A stretch of 64,000 nt of DNA, taken from Campylobacterales bacterium. GTDB lineage: Bacteria; Campylobacterota; Campylobacteria; Campylobacterales; Sulfurimonadaceae. How positions within the stretch are numbered: the first letter of the stretch is position 1; every line of letters starts with the position of its first letter. The notes under the pieces were generated by a model. That model ran no database searches. It was not told the DNA's origin and saw nothing but the letters and a program-made list of their open reading frames with translations. The stretch covers positions 1-64,000 of the forward strand of contig JAFGUB010000029.1 in the NCBI GenBank assembly GCA_016938735.1. The letters run 5' to 3'. This document shows positions 1 through 9,356 of the stretch, in pieces. Made by a program: the position numbers and the translations under genes.

Positions 1-146
1 ATGAAGAGTCGGGTGAGGATACGCATCGTTTTCCTTCGATAAATGAACGTAAAGAGGCAGTATAAAGAGGGAAAGTACAACAAATATAAAATGGATTTTG
101 TTGCTGATATTTAAGAGTTTGTGACTTTTTCTATAAGGAGATCGGG

Positions 147-232
147 TGGTACCAGTGGGCGGACTCGAACCGCCACGACATCACTGCCGGTGGATTTTGA
201 ATCCACTGTGTCTACCATTTCACCACACTGGC
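147..232 (-). tRNA. tRNA-Leu (CAA anticodon)
   Basis: Read on the minus strand this folds as a long-variable-arm tRNA. The acceptor strands GCCAGTG and CACTGGT pair, the anticodon stem GTGGA/TCCAC closes a 7-base loop TTCAAAA with anticodon CAA, and the T arm carries GGTTCGAGTCC. The 3' CCA is encoded (positions 147-149). A possible -10 box, TATAAT, lies on the same strand at 319-324. The left 146 bases hold no convincing gene. Confidence 0.95.
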
Positions 233-339
233 TTGCAATTGAAGGATGAAATTATATAGATTTTAAACTTAAATCTTTTGTAATCGCAAAGCATTTCAAG
301 AGATTTGTGATGCGGACGATTATAGCTATAGGTAAAAGA

Positions 340-355
340 TGGCACTTATTTTGCT
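340..355 (+). promoter_or_regulatory. Sigma-54 promoter of flgL
   Basis: TGGCAC (340-345), five bases, then TTGCT (351-355) match the -24/-12 sigma-54 consensus TGGCAC-N5-TTGCW exactly. It sits 26 bases upstream of the flgL start codon. Sigma-54 (RpoN) with FlgR is known to drive middle and late hook genes in Campylobacter and Helicobacter. The expected start site falls about 12 bases past the GC, inside the palindrome TTACATGTAA at 358-367. Confidence 0.88.
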
Positions 356-381
356 CTTTACATGTAACAAGGAGGTGACCG

Positions 382-2445
382 ATGCGTATCACCAACAGTA
401 TGCACTACCGCGAGATGTACGGCGACAACAACAAAACCGCGAAAGCGCTGTTTGACGTCAACAAGCAGATCGCTTCGGGCTTGAAGATTCAGTATGCCCA
501 CGAAGACAACGTCGCGTTTATCGACACCATGCGGCTGGATAATGAAGTGACGACGCTGACGCAGGTCAAAAAGAGCACCCAAAGCGGTTACAAATTCAGT
601 ACCCAGACCGACACCGTGCTGGGGGATTTCTCCAAAACGCTCGATTCGATCAAAACCAAGCTTATACGCGCCGCGAGTGATGAGCACTCTTCTGAGAGCC
701 TCGATGCCGTTGCCAAGGAGCTGCGCGGTTTGCAGGCCCATCTCTTTTCTTTGGCCAATACCTCGATCAACGGGCAGTTTCTCTTCTCGGGTTCGCAAAC
801 ATCGACCAAGCCGATTGACGCAAACGGCCGTTACCAAGGCAATGATGCGGATTTGAAGGCCTTTTTGGGTCATGAGGTGGAGCAGAAGTACAATATCTCG
901 GGTCAAGAGCTCTTTTTGGGCGAAGAGAGCAAAACGGCGCGCAAAATCTCTACCAACATCAAGCAGCTTGATCTCAATGCCCTCTATCCACACATCATGC
1001 AGCCCAATATCACCGCCGACAATCTGGGAGAGGAGCACTACATCACCCCGCAAAGCACCATCCGAGACCTGATGGGCGACAACAATGCTACTGTCAACAC
1101 GACCGACGCCAAGCACTTTTTTTATGTTCAAGGGGCCAAGCACGACGGCGAGAGCTTTAAGGCCAAATATGCGATGCGCGATGATGAGAGCATCGCATCG
1201 CTGATGGAGAAGATCGCCAACGATTTTGGCGGCTCCGAGGTGGTGAACGTTACGCTCAACCAGCACGGACAGATTGAAATCGAGGATCGGCTAAGCGGTT
1301 CTAGCAAACTGGATTTTCATCTGGTCGGTGCGACAGACTTCGGGCGTAACGATGATGATAACAGCGGTGCTATCGATCCTTCGGAAGATGATGCCAACGT
1401 GACGCATATCGACGCTCTTGTTTCAGGCGTAACCGATTTTGAAGATGCCGCTGCCAACGGAAAACTATACGTCAAAGAATTTATCAAGAGCGGTCTTGGA
1501 AACAGTGTCGGGCTCTCTCTTGAAGGCTTGGTTTATGATCGTGCCGACTTTGAGGCAGACGGGCAGTTTCTGAATTCCAATGTGTCCCAGATAGTCAAGG
1601 GCTCCAACGCCTTTGCTACGGACAGCACAAAGCTTTCGGAAGTCTTCTCCTCGCTGAACTCTTCATTACATGTAAGCGGATCGCGCATTGACGGCAGTGC
1701 ATTTTCGATTGATATCAACCTCAACGCTTCACCCGTGACGGTTACGGGAGATTACAGCTACGATGTGCTCGATGCTTCGGGCAATACGACAGCCGCAGCG
1801 GATATGACCTATCGCCAGCTTCTTGATGTCGTCAATATGGCGATGAACGCTCAAGACCCCGGCGTTGTGGTGGGGGGATACGAACAGGCGATTAAAAATG
1901 CCAACCAAAACAGCTCCACGACCCTCTCATACGACGGTCGCATCAGCTTTGAAGACAAGACGACAACGCAGACGCAGGCCGCTTTGTCGATCTATGATGC
2001 CAACAGCGGAAATTTCTCCGCCGCAGCCTCGATGGCGACCTTTCAAGCCAATAACGCACTCACGATTCGTGACCCCAAAACCGACTTTTTTGCTCAGCTC
2101 GATGAAGTCATCCGTGCGGTAGAGCAGGGCAAAATGCGTGCCGACGGCGACGATGCGGACGAACCGCGCAACGTCGGGATCCAAAACGCTATCCAGGTGA
2201 TCGATGATTTGGGCTTACATGTAAGCCGGATGCAGACCAGAGCCGGTGCGCAGTCCCAGAGCCTCGATGCGGCGGTGGTACGCACCGATATGCTGCTGCT
2301 CAACTCCAACAAACTGCGCTCGGAGGTGATCGACACCGATATCGCCGAAGCGGCGCTCAAGCTCCAACAGCTTCAGCTCAACTATCAAGCGCTCTTCTCG
2401 ACCGTCTCGAAAATCTCGCAGCTCTCACTGGTAAAATATATCTAA
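382..2445 (+). CDS. flgL: Flagellar hook-filament junction protein FlgL
   Basis: FlgL (HAP3) joins the hook to the flagellin filament outside the cell and is exported by the flagellar type III system. The 687-residue protein has the flagellin-like N-terminal helices (MRITNSMHYREM, residues 1-120, ending near a NGQFLFSG motif) and a matching C-terminal helix with DIAEAALKLQQLQLNYQALF. The long middle (about 150-570) is a variable surface insertion, as is usual in Campylobacterota, where FlgL is about twice the enteric length. The start is fixed by the strong ribosome site AAGGAGGTGA just upstream. The gene is monocistronic: sigma-54 promoter before it, hairpin terminator after it. Two palindrome copies lie inside, both read Leu-His-Val-Ser. 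Confidence 0.93.
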   Translation: MRITNSMHYREMYGDNNKTAKALFDVNKQIASGLKIQYAHEDNVAFIDTMRLDNEVTTLTQVKKSTQSGYKFSTQTDTVLGDFSKTLDSIKTKLIRAASDEHSSESLDAVAKELRGLQAHLFSLANTSINGQFLFSGSQTSTKPIDANGRYQGNDADLKAFLGHEVEQKYNISGQELFLGEESKTARKISTNIKQLDLNALYPHIMQPNITADNLGEEHYITPQSTIRDLMGDNNATVNTTDAKHFFYVQGAKHDGESFKAKYAMRDDESIASLMEKIANDFGGSEVVNVTLNQHGQIEIEDRLSGSSKLDFHLVGATDFGRNDDDNSGAIDPSEDDANVTHIDALVSGVTDFEDAAANGKLYVKEFIKSGLGNSVGLSLEGLVYDRADFEADGQFLNSNVSQIVKGSNAFATDSTKLSEVFSSLNSSLHVSGSRIDGSAFSIDINLNASPVTVTGDYSYDVLDASGNTTAAADMTYRQLLDVVNMAMNAQDPGVVVGGYEQAIKNANQNSSTTLSYDGRISFEDKTTTQTQAALSIYDANSGNFSAAASMATFQANNALTIRDPKTDFFAQLDEVIRAVEQGKMRADGDDADEPRNVGIQNAIQVIDDLGLHVSRMQTRAGAQSQSLDAAVVRTDMLLLNSNKLRSEVIDTDIAEAALKLQQLQLNYQALFSTVSKISQLSLVKYI

Positions 2446-2453
2446 CTGACATC

Positions 2454-2478
2454 AAAAGCGCAGCCTTTGCGCTTTTTT
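2454..2478 (+). terminator. Rho-independent terminator of flgL
   Basis: AAAAGCGCA (2454-2462) pairs with TGCGCTTTT (2468-2476) over a five-base loop, followed by more T. It lies 9 bases after the flgL stop and overlaps the extreme upstream candidate start of ftsK, which argues against that start. Confidence 0.85.
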
Positions 2479-2514
2479 GTTATACTCCAAGCCATTTTAC
2501 ATGTAAGGTTTTTT

Positions 2515-4710
2515 TTGCGCGACGCTCTGCTGATTCTTCTTTTGGCTACTCTTTTTTATCTTGCTTTGGCTACGGTTTTGGGCACTTCGGGTCTGATCGG
2601 TGCCTACGGTTCCGCGTTTGCGGCAATGAACCATAAGCTCTTTGGTTATCTCTCCTACATCTATCTGTTTGCAATGATGATTCCTTTGATCTACTGGTAC
2701 CGCAGCCACAGCATCAGCCTGCGTAGCGTCGAAGTGCTGATCTCTTGCCTACTGCTCTTTTTTGCTCTACTGATCTTTCAGGCAATGGTGGTCGAGAATG
2801 ATTACCGCGGCGTGGTTGGAGCGGGTTTTGTCGATTTTCTCTCACCGTATATCGGGCTGTTTGGGGTGAGCGTCTTTTGGGTGAGTGCCACACTGGTTTC
2901 CATCGTGATGATCTCCGATCGCACCATTGCGCAAATGGCGGTGGCGCTGCGGCGTATGTTTGCGTTTCAAGAGATCGCACCTTCTGTAGTGCCTGACGTC
3001 GCCGAGCGTTATAGCGTCTTTGACGATGAGGATGCGCAGATGCCGCGTTTCGAGGAGCCGCTTGCGCGCACGCCCGGCGAAACGAAGCCTAAAGCCCAAG
3101 AGTCGCAGCCGTTGCTGCCTACGGCGCAGGATCAAGAGGATGAAGCGCCGACGCAGAGCGTATCGTCGGCGGATATGGCTGCAAAAAACACCATCGTTGC
3201 CCTCTCCAAAAAGCTCAAAGAGAGCAAGCAGGCGATCGTTATTGATGAGCTGGAAGAGAACACCAAGCTGCTAGAGCAGATCGACAAAGGCAAGACGGAG
3301 CAGCCCAAAAACTTCAAACTCCCCAAGCTCGACTTTTTGCAGACGCCGCCCAAACAGCGTAGCGCCGTGGATGAAGCCGAGCTTGATGACAAGATTAAAG
3401 AGCTGATCGAAAAGCTCGCGCACTTCAAGATCGAAGGGGATGTGGTACGCACCTACGCCGGCCCTGTCGTCTCCACCTTTGAGTTCAAACCGGCGGCCAA
3501 CATCAAGGTTTCGAAGATTTTGGGGTTGCAAGACGATCTGGCTATGGCGCTTAAGGCGGAAACGATCCGTATTCAGGCCCCCATCCCGGGTAAAGACGTG
3601 GTGGGGATCGAGATACCCAACCACACGGTTGAGACCATCTATCTGCGCGATATTTTTGAGAGTAAACTTTTCAAAGAGGCCGGTTCACCGCTCACCATCG
3701 CGCTTGGCAAAGACATCGTGGGCAAGCCTTTTATCACCGATCTGAAAAAGTTGCCGCACCTGCTGATTGCCGGAACCACCGGCAGCGGTAAAAGCGTGGG
3801 GATCAACGCCATGATCTTGAGTTTGCTCTACCGCAACTCCCCCGATCAGCTCAGACTACTGATGATCGATCCGAAGATGCTGGAGTTCTCCATCTACAAC
3901 GATATCCCCCATCTGCTCACCCCGGTGATCACCAAGGCCAAACAGGCGATTGTGGCGCTGAACAATATGGTGCACGAGATGGAGCGCCGCTACGCCATGA
4001 TGAGCGATACCCGCACCAAAAATATCGAAAATTACAATGAAAAAGCCAAAAAAGAGGGCTTCGATCCCTTTCCTTACATTGTAGTGATCATTGACGAGCT
4101 GGCCGATTTGATGATGACGAGCGGCAAGGATGTGGAGTACTCCATCGCGCGGCTCGCGCAGATGGCGCGCGCCAGCGGGATTCACCTGATTGTCGCCACG
4201 CAGCGTCCCAGCGTGGATGTGGTGACGGGACTCATCAAAGCCAATCTGCCTTCACGTATCAGCTATAAAGTGGGGCAGCGTATTGATTCTAAGATCATTC
4301 TCGATCAGCAAGGCGCCGAATCGCTGCTGGGACGTGGGGATATGCTCTTCACCCCTCCGGGCGCAAGCGGTCTGGTGCGTCTTCATGCGCCATGGAGCAG
4401 CGAGCCTGAGATCGAGCGTATTGTTGACTTTATCAAAGAGCAACGTGAACCGCAGTATGACAAGCGCTTTTTGTATGAAGAGAGTGAGTTGTCGCAGATG
4501 GGTAGCAACGCTGACGGTATCGATGAGCCGCTGGATGAACTCTTCGAAGAGGCCAAGAGCATCGTATTGGCCGAGAAGAAGACCTCCATCAGTTATCTGC
4601 AGCGACGTTTGCAGATTGGTTACAACCGTTCGGCCCGCATTATCGAGCAGTTGGAACAGCAGGGCATTTTAAGCGCCCCAAACAATAAAGGCAACCGCGA
4701 TATCGTCTAG
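2515..4710 (+). CDS. ftsK: DNA translocase FtsK
   Basis: FtsK is the septum-anchored ATPase that pumps chromosome ends during division. The N-terminal 165 residues hold four hydrophobic segments, then an acidic low-complexity linker (about 170-290), then the RecA-like motor with Walker A GTTGSGKS near residue 420 and Walker B LLMIDPKM. The C-terminal winged helix (gamma domain, last 70 residues, SISYLQRRLQIGYNRSARI) reads KOPS-like sites. At about 731 residues it is a short-linker FtsK/SpoIIIE. I place the start at TTG 2515, six bases after an AAGG; the reading frame is open back to 2467, but that codon sits inside the flgL terminator. A TATACT box lies at 2481. Confidence 0.93.
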   Translation: MRDALLILLLATLFYLALATVLGTSGLIGAYGSAFAAMNHKLFGYLSYIYLFAMMIPLIYWYRSHSISLRSVEVLISCLLLFFALLIFQAMVVENDYRGVVGAGFVDFLSPYIGLFGVSVFWVSATLVSIVMISDRTIAQMAVALRRMFAFQEIAPSVVPDVAERYSVFDDEDAQMPRFEEPLARTPGETKPKAQESQPLLPTAQDQEDEAPTQSVSSADMAAKNTIVALSKKLKESKQAIVIDELEENTKLLEQIDKGKTEQPKNFKLPKLDFLQTPPKQRSAVDEAELDDKIKELIEKLAHFKIEGDVVRTYAGPVVSTFEFKPAANIKVSKILGLQDDLAMALKAETIRIQAPIPGKDVVGIEIPNHTVETIYLRDIFESKLFKEAGSPLTIALGKDIVGKPFITDLKKLPHLLIAGTTGSGKSVGINAMILSLLYRNSPDQLRLLMIDPKMLEFSIYNDIPHLLTPVITKAKQAIVALNNMVHEMERRYAMMSDTRTKNIENYNEKAKKEGFDPFPYIVVIIDELADLMMTSGKDVEYSIARLAQMARASGIHLIVATQRPSVDVVTGLIKANLPSRISYKVGQRIDSKIILDQQGAESLLGRGDMLFTPPGASGLVRLHAPWSSEPEIERIVDFIKEQREPQYDKRFLYEESELSQMGSNADGIDEPLDELFEEAKSIVLAEKKTSISYLQRRLQIGYNRSARIIEQLEQQGILSAPNNKGNRDIV

Positions 4711-4725
4711 GACTTACATGTAAGC

Positions 4726-4782
4726 GTTACAAATATCTACATAAAAATGAGATATTTCTTTTTATTTGAGTATATTTGTAAC
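4726..4782. promoter_or_regulatory. Inverted repeat GTTACAAATAT / ATATTTGTAAC upstream of acnB
   Basis: Perfect 11-base arms at 4726-4736 and 4772-4782, 35 bases apart. The second arm runs into TTTGTAACAC, and related ATTTGTAACA words occur twice upstream of sdhA (40336-40345, 40366-40376). It could be a pair of half-sites for a regulator of TCA genes, or a long hairpin; the sequence does not decide. Confidence 0.5.
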
Positions 4783-4812
4783 ACTGTGTCGCTAAGAGTG
4801 CAACGCTTCAGC

Positions 4813-4818
4813 TATAAT
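4813..4818 (+). promoter_or_regulatory. -10 box of the acnB promoter
   Basis: TATAAT preceded by GC, 31 bases before the start codon. No clear -35 hexamer is present, as is common for housekeeping promoters of Campylobacterota. Confidence 0.6.
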
Positions 4819-4849
4819 CTCCTCGAAATTTAAAAACGCAGGAGTACCC

Positions 4850-7408
4850 ATGGCTTTTATCGATGATTACAGAGCCCACGTCACAGAGCGCGAAGCGCTT
4901 GGCGTCCCACCCCTTCCCCTTTCGGCTGAGCAGACGGCTGCAGTGATCGAGATGATCAAAGCAGGCGAGGGCAATACCGAAGAGAACCTCAACCTTCTCT
5001 TTACCCGTGTAGCACCCGGTGTTGACGATGCCGCGTATGTCAAAGCGGCTTTTTTGAACGATGTCGCCCAAGAGAAGATCAGTATTGCCTCTATTACACC
5101 TGAAAAAGCGATCGAAGCGATGGGTATGATGCTTGGTGGCTACAACGTTAAACCTTTGGTGGACGGTCTTGAGTCCAAAAACGGCGCAGTCGTCAAAGCT
5201 TCTGTTGAAGCCCTCAAGCACACGCTGCTGGTCTATGATCTCTTCAACGATGTTGTCGATATGCACAAAAAGGGCAACGCCGCTGCTACCGAAGTACTCA
5301 CTTCATGGGCTGAGGGCGAGTGGTTCACCTCTAAACCCGCGCTTGCCGAGAAGCTGACCGTCACTGTTTTCAAAGTCCCCGGCGAAACCAATACGGATGA
5401 TCTCTCTCCTGCATCTGAAGCCTTTACCCGCTCCGATATTCCCCTTCACGCCAACTCTATGCTTCGCTCGAAAATGGGTGATGGCTGTATTCCCGCCATC
5501 AACGCACTCAAAGAGAAAGGGCACGTGGTTGCTTATGTGGGCGACGTCGTCGGTACCGGCTCTTCACGCAAATCGGGTATCAATTCGGTTCAGTGGCTCA
5601 TGGGCGATGATATTCCGGGTGTTCCCAACAAGCGCACGGGCGGCGTGGTGCTTGGCGGCATCATCGCTCCGATCTTCTTTGCAACGGCCGAAGACTCTGG
5701 CGCACTGCCGATCGAACTCGACGTTAACCAAATGGAAAACGGCGATCTGATTGAGATCTATCCGTATAAAGGCGAAGCGCACAAAAACGGTACATGTATC
5801 GCTACCTTTACCCTCAAGCCCAACACCATCACCGATGAAGTCCGTGCAGGCGGGCGTATTCCGCTCATTATCGGACGCGGTTTGACTACTAAAGCACGCA
5901 AAGCACTCGGTCTAAGCGAGTCTGAGCTCTTCTTGAAACCCGAACAGCCAAGCGACAGCGGCAAAGGCTACACACTGGCGCAAAAGATGGTGGGTAAAGC
6001 GTGCGGCGTGGCGGGTGTACGCCCCGGTATGTACGTCGAGCCTGAGACGCTCACGGTCGGCTCACAAGACACGACGGGTCTGATGACGCGCGACGAGATC
6101 AAAGAGCTGGCAGCTCTGGGCTTTAGTGCCGATCTGGTGATGCAGTCGTTTTGTCACACTGCTGCCTATCCCAAGCCTGCAGATATCAAAATGTACCACA
6201 CGCTCCCCGACTTCATCGCCAATCGCGGCGGTGTGGCGCTACGCCCTGGTGACGGTGTTATCCACTCATGGCTTAACCGCATGGTACTGCCCGATACCGT
6301 CGGAACGGGCGGCGACTCGCACACCCGTTTCCCGATCGGTATCTCTTTCCCCGGCGGTTCGGGTATCGTAGCGTTTGCTGCGGTAACCGGCTCTATGCCG
6401 CTGACCATGCCTGAGTCGGTTCTGGTGCGCTTTAGTGGAACGATGCAACCGGGCATCACCCTGCGTGACCTCGTCAATGCGATCCCTCACGTAGCGCTTA
6501 AGCGGGGGCTGCTCACGGTTGAAAAGAAGGGCAAGAAGAACATCTTCGCCGGATGCATCATGGAGATCGAAGGGTTGAGCGATCTGAAAGTCGAGCAGGC
6601 GTTTGAGCTCTCCGACGCTTCTGCAGAGCGTTCTGCGGCGGCCTGTACGGTACGCCTCAACAAAGAGCCTGTGATCGAGTATGTTAAATCCAACGTTACG
6701 TTGCTAGAGCAGATGATCCAATCAGGCTACGAAGATGCCAGAACCTTGCAGCGCCGTATCGACAAGTTTAAAGAGTGGCTGGCCAACCCAATCCTGCTGG
6801 AAGCCGATAGCGACGCTGAGTACGCGGCGATTATCGACATCAACCTCGATGAGATCAAAGAGCCTATCGTCGCTTGCCCCAATGACCCCGATGACGTGGC
6901 GATTCTTTCAGAAGTTCTGGCCGACGCCAAACGCCCGCACAACATCACCGAGGTCTTCGTCGGAAGCTGTATGACCAACATCGGTCACTACCGCGCTTTG
7001 GGCACCGTACTCAAAGGCGAAGGTCAAGTACCTGTACGCCTCTGGATCGTACCGCCGACCAGAATGGATATGAAGCAGCTCCAAGAGGAGGGCTACTACG
7101 CGCTTTACGGCGCAGCCGGCGCGCGTACCGAGATTCCGGGTTGTTCGCTCTGTATGGGGAACCAAGCCCGCGTTGCGGATAATGCGGTGGTTTTCTCCAC
7201 CTCTACGCGTAACTTTGATGACCGTATGGGTAAAGGGGCACAGGTATACCTCGGCTCTGCGGAACTGGCTGCGGTCTGTGCAATGCTTGGACGCATCCCT
7301 ACGGCTGATGAGTATAACTCCATCGTACCCAAAAAGATCGCAGGTAAAGAAGCCAACATCTATCAATATCTCAACTTCAACCTGATCGAAAACTACAAGC
7401 TGGGTTGA
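4850..7408 (+). CDS. acnB: Aconitate hydratase B
   Basis: Aconitase B interconverts citrate and isocitrate in the (reductive or oxidative) TCA cycle. The 852-residue protein has the AcnB order: N-terminal HEAT-like domain (1-160), swivelling domain moved to the front (about 165-380), then the three catalytic domains. The [4Fe-4S] ligands are the cysteine of GSCMTNIGH near 706 and both cysteines of CSLCMGN near 765 and 768, matching the E. coli AcnB spacing. The start has GCAGGAG nine bases upstream. It is transcribed alone and ends against a convergent gene. AcnB apo-enzyme binds RNA in other bacteria; nothing here tests that. Confidence 0.95.
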   Translation: MAFIDDYRAHVTEREALGVPPLPLSAEQTAAVIEMIKAGEGNTEENLNLLFTRVAPGVDDAAYVKAAFLNDVAQEKISIASITPEKAIEAMGMMLGGYNVKPLVDGLESKNGAVVKASVEALKHTLLVYDLFNDVVDMHKKGNAAATEVLTSWAEGEWFTSKPALAEKLTVTVFKVPGETNTDDLSPASEAFTRSDIPLHANSMLRSKMGDGCIPAINALKEKGHVVAYVGDVVGTGSSRKSGINSVQWLMGDDIPGVPNKRTGGVVLGGIIAPIFFATAEDSGALPIELDVNQMENGDLIEIYPYKGEAHKNGTCIATFTLKPNTITDEVRAGGRIPLIIGRGLTTKARKALGLSESELFLKPEQPSDSGKGYTLAQKMVGKACGVAGVRPGMYVEPETLTVGSQDTTGLMTRDEIKELAALGFSADLVMQSFCHTAAYPKPADIKMYHTLPDFIANRGGVALRPGDGVIHSWLNRMVLPDTVGTGGDSHTRFPIGISFPGGSGIVAFAAVTGSMPLTMPESVLVRFSGTMQPGITLRDLVNAIPHVALKRGLLTVEKKGKKNIFAGCIMEIEGLSDLKVEQAFELSDASAERSAAACTVRLNKEPVIEYVKSNVTLLEQMIQSGYEDARTLQRRIDKFKEWLANPILLEADSDAEYAAIIDINLDEIKEPIVACPNDPDDVAILSEVLADAKRPHNITEVFVGSCMTNIGHYRALGTVLKGEGQVPVRLWIVPPTRMDMKQLQEEGYYALYGAAGARTEIPGCSLCMGNQARVADNAVVFSTSTRNFDDRMGKGAQVYLGSAELAAVCAMLGRIPTADEYNSIVPKKIAGKEANIYQYLNFNLIENYKLG

Positions 7409-7416
7409 TCGCTTTG

Positions 7417-7439
7417 CATGTAAGCCTTATGCTTACATG
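7417..7439. terminator. Bidirectional hairpin between acnB and the convergent barrel gene
   Basis: CATGTAAGC (7417-7425), five-base loop, GCTTACATG (7431-7439), with T/A-rich flanks. It lies in the 37 bases between two convergent stop codons. The right half is part of a full TTACATGTAA (7433-7442), the left half a partial copy, so the hairpin is built from palindrome halves. Confidence 0.6.
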
Positions 7440-7445
7440 TAATCC

Positions 7446-8660
7446 TCACAAAAAGAACTTCACATAAAAATGGTGGTAGTTGCTGCCGCCTTTGATTTGT
7501 CCGAAACTTTGCACACTCTCAAAAATACCCGAACGATGAAATACGCCATACCCGAGCGAAAGGGAGCGATCGATGGAGCGCTCAATAGAGACATCAAGAT
7601 GGTTCATAAAGCGGCTGGTTCTGGTGTAACCGTCTTTTTCATTTGCCCAACGCTCAACATAGGTAGGTTCTGATATATAGGAGAGGCCGCTGGCGATCCC
7701 TATGCGCCACTGCGAATGGGGCTTGAAAAAGAGTTTGAGCGCACAAACGCCCTCAATGGCCTGCGACTGGTCGCTTGATGCTTGATGCAAAGCGATACCG
7801 CTGTGCCAGTAGAGCGCTGCGTCGAGATCGGCGATGGAGTCGCTTAGCGGATGACCGTAAAAGAGTGAAACGAGGACATGGTGATGCGGATCGCTGTGCG
7901 CGCTGAGCGTCATCAACTCTGAAAAGCTGCCGCGTGTGGCGAAGCCGATACCGCTTTGCAGATAGCTTTTGGCACTAGGGGAGCCTCTGAACTCGCTCCA
8001 TTGTACCCCTGTGATCATGGAGAGCGAAGGCTCTGTGTTGAGGTGCGCTTCACTCAGTCCGTGGTGTTCGGCTTTGAGTGCGGCGTAGAGGCTAAAGGGG
8101 CGTTTGACTTGGTAGCGTACCGTGTATTCGGCGGCACCGTACATGCTATCGCCGATACTTTGCCCCAAGCCGTAGTAGTAGCTGTTGAAGGAGGCACTGC
8201 GGTGCTGCAGCGTTGCGGCGAGCTCTGAGTGGTAGCGCGCGTCGCCCCATGCGTAGGCGATGCGCAGCTCCTCATAAAAGCGCTCCGATCCGTCATGCAG
8301 CAGGGCAAGCTCCAGCGATTTGCCCTCTTGCTCATAGCGCAGACCGATGCCGGTATCGATGCGGTCATTGGAAAAGTAGTGCGGATCGGAACGGGGCATA
8401 TCGACAAAACGCCAACGCGCGAGCAGATTGAGCTCAAGCGCCGCGTCCTGCCATAGATGCATGCCGCCGCTTAGCCCGCGCAGATAGAGCTGCTCCCCTT
8501 CAAACCACAACAGCGGCAGATAAGAGACCATCACTGAAGAGGGGTGATCGACGCGGTAAGGGACCGAGGCTACGCGCACGGCGGCCATATAGCCGAATTC
8601 TTGGGCGCGCAAGAGAGGCAAATTTACAAGAGATAAGAGAAGAACAAGGCGCAGAAGCAT
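7446..8660 (-). CDS. Outer-membrane barrel, MipA/OmpV-like with PagL-like C terminus
   Basis: A 404-residue exported protein: signal peptide MLLRLVLLLSLVNLPLLRAQ, then alternating amphipathic strands to a terminal Phe-Leu, typical of outer-membrane barrels. Residues about 25-220 resemble MipA/OmpV proteins (SYLPLLWFEGEQLYLRG block). The C-terminal 170 residues resemble the lipid A 3-O-deacylase PagL/acyloxyacyl hydrolase family, with the His-x-Ser pair in YGVFHRSG followed by a GGSNYH block. The acidic third residue of PagL is not at its usual spacing, so enzyme activity is doubtful. It faces acnB convergently and lolA lies upstream on the same strand. The two-domain reading is my inference. 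Confidence 0.6.
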   Translation of the reverse strand: MLLRLVLLLSLVNLPLLRAQEFGYMAAVRVASVPYRVDHPSSVMVSYLPLLWFEGEQLYLRGLSGGMHLWQDAALELNLLARWRFVDMPRSDPHYFSNDRIDTGIGLRYEQEGKSLELALLHDGSERFYEELRIAYAWGDARYHSELAATLQHRSASFNSYYYGLGQSIGDSMYGAAEYTVRYQVKRPFSLYAALKAEHHGLSEAHLNTEPSLSMITGVQWSEFRGSPSAKSYLQSGIGFATRGSFSELMTLSAHSDPHHHVLVSLFYGHPLSDSIADLDAALYWHSGIALHQASSDQSQAIEGVCALKLFFKPHSQWRIGIASGLSYISEPTYVERWANEKDGYTRTSRFMNHLDVSIERSIDRSLSLGYGVFHRSGIFESVQSFGQIKGGSNYHHFYVKFFL

Positions 8661-8703
8661 TGCGCCACAGTACCCTTTTTGCGGTCACAAAAGGGTTACG
8701 GAC

Positions 8704-9216
8704 TTAGCGGATCTGATCGAAGCCTTTGGGGATGACCGCTTCAAGCGTTGCAGGATCGAGCGGTGCATTATGAATAACGTTTGAAAAAACAATGCGGGTC
8801 GTGTTGGCAAAATCATCCACATAGCGGATTTCGCTTAGCGTGTTTGGGGTGATGTAGATGTGGTAGCCGCGCTCGTTGAACTCCGCTTCATAGTGCTTTG
8901 AAGAGCGCTGCTTCGCATTTTGGAGAATCGCGAAGATGTCGATGTCCTCTGTGATCTCCCGAACGATCGCTTGCTCAAGCTCCGGCTCGACGATGACAAC
9001 GCGCTCGTTGTGAATGTAGATCTCTTTACGAATCGGTTTGGTGTAGCTCCAGTGGGCGATAGAGGGTTTGACGGCTTTGAGTTTGCCCTCGTAGACGACG
9101 CTTTGGTTGTGTTCATCCGTGATGGTTTGGGTAAAGTCGGCTTGTAGGGTCTCTAAGGCGATAGGGAAGGCCGATAGATGAAGAGCGGTGCAAAGCAGCA
9201 GCAGAAATAGATGCAT
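8704..9216 (-). CDS. lolA: Outer-membrane lipoprotein carrier protein LolA
   Basis: LolA ferries lipoproteins from the LolCDE complex across the periplasm. The 170-residue protein has a signal peptide (MHLFLLLLCTALHLSA), then LETLQADFTQTI, the standard LolA opening, and HWSYTKP in the first sheet. Ile-Val-Phe-Ser-Asn near residue 145 and Pro-Lys-Gly-Phe-Asp at the end fit the family. The frame is open upstream but the start at 9216 is supported by AAAGGG eight bases before it and by the signal peptide. It is divergent from secA, with a TATAAT at 9239-9244 on its strand. Confidence 0.88.
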   Translation of the reverse strand: MHLFLLLLCTALHLSAFPIALETLQADFTQTITDEHNQSVVYEGKLKAVKPSIAHWSYTKPIRKEIYIHNERVVIVEPELEQAIVREITEDIDIFAILQNAKQRSSKHYEAEFNERGYHIYITPNTLSEIRYVDDFANTTRIVFSNVIHNAPLDPATLEAVIPKGFDQIR

Positions 9217-9238
9217 GATGACCCTTTTTTTGGAGCGG

Positions 9239-9326
9239 ATTATAGCGAAGGCGAAAGAGATATTTGTTAATATTAAAAGAGCTTTATCCCCTATTAACGC
9301 TACATATATCTTTGAATCGCTATAAT
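9239..9326. promoter_or_regulatory. Divergent lolA/secA promoter region
   Basis: TATAAT on the minus strand at 9239-9244 serves lolA; TATAAT on the plus strand at 9321-9326 serves secA. The AT-rich stretch between them carries no clear -35 hexamer. Confidence 0.55.
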
Positions 9327-9356
9327 CGGCACCATTTTTACGCGACAAGGTGATTG

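Noticed and set aside
358-1266. Long open frame on the minus strand opposite flgL (302 codons)
   Set aside because: It is the antisense shadow of flgL codons; no family features, and the plus-strand protein is complete.
2467-2514. Upstream start for ftsK at TTG 2467
   Set aside because: It falls inside the flgL terminator stem and its leader peptide is not FtsK-like.
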